Assembly: GCA_005879015.1 (NCBI GenBank)
Contig: VBMC01000267.1
Coordinates: 1 to 6,788 of the forward strand
Direction: 5' to 3'
Origin: Methanobacteriota archaeon
GTDB taxonomy: Archaea; Thermoplasmatota; Thermoplasmata; RBG-16-68-12
Length of the DNA stretch: 6,788 nt
Shown: piece by piece, positions 6,788 through 6,788 of the stretch
Position numbering within the stretch: the stretch's first letter is position 1
Layout: every line of letters starts with the position of its first letter
Program-made: the position numbers and the translations under genes
Notes under the pieces: model-generated
The model's database searches: none
Told to the model about the DNA's origin: nothing
The model's input: only the letters and a program-made list of their open reading frames with translations

Positions 6788-6788
6788 G
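6639..6788 (-). repeat. Paralogous segment, copy 2 (end of phosphoesterase domain)
   Basis: This is the counterpart of 4187-4336, aligned without gaps over 150 bases and cut by the window edge. The similarity probably continues to the right through the rest of the phosphoesterase domain. Protein identity is high while the DNA has diverged at silent sites. Confidence 0.85.

Noticed and set aside
1..6788. CRISPR array, tRNA, rRNA, insertion sequence or integrase
   Set aside because: No regularly spaced direct repeats, cloverleaf, rRNA-like sequence, terminal inverted repeats or transposase/integrase motifs were seen on either strand.

Overview
The window is a GC-rich stretch carrying three large genes for secreted, modular surface proteins, all on the minus strand, and one small membrane-protein gene on the plus strand. 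No ribosomal, tRNA or housekeeping gene is present to fix the taxonomy. The mix of PKD and Ig-like modules, NosD-type beta-helix repeats, a C-terminal membrane anchor with a charged tail, and no obvious Shine-Dalgarno sequence near the starts suggests a high-GC archaeon, possibly of the Thermoplasmata or a related Euryarchaeota lineage. That placement is inference.

In transcription order on the minus strand (right to left): (1) 6787-5198 is the 3' part of an extracellular phosphoesterase-like protein. Its C-terminal modules are joined by two long polyproline linkers and end in a membrane anchor. (2) 5034-2084 is a second phosphoesterase-family protein, probably a paralogue of the first. It continues into Ig-like, PKD and NosD-type beta-helix modules and a C-terminal membrane anchor. 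Its frame is broken once, at a five-base C run (2797-2801), and adding one base there restores a 983-residue protein. (3) 1701-1 is the 5' part of a secreted protein with a large N-terminal domain I do not recognise, followed by tandem Ig-like repeats of OmpL47 type. It leaves the window at position 1.

Between genes 2 and 3, on the plus strand, an open frame (1812-2069) encodes a very plausible two-helix membrane protein. It has no ordinary start codon. The nearest in-frame ATG (1776) is cut off by an in-frame TGA at 1809. The gene converges on the end of gene 2 and diverges from gene 3. A 15-base perfect inverted repeat (1748-1762) lies in the divergent spacer.

The layout reads as a cluster for cell-surface or extracellular enzymes: two related anchored phosphoesterases with different accessory modules, plus another exported protein sharing the same kind of Ig-like modules. 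The substrate cannot be read from the sequence. I see no transposase, integrase, CRISPR array, tRNA or rRNA, and no known defence or biosynthetic system. The points most worth following are the domain fusions and module swapping between the paralogues, the frameshift, the unrecognised domain, and the small membrane gene.
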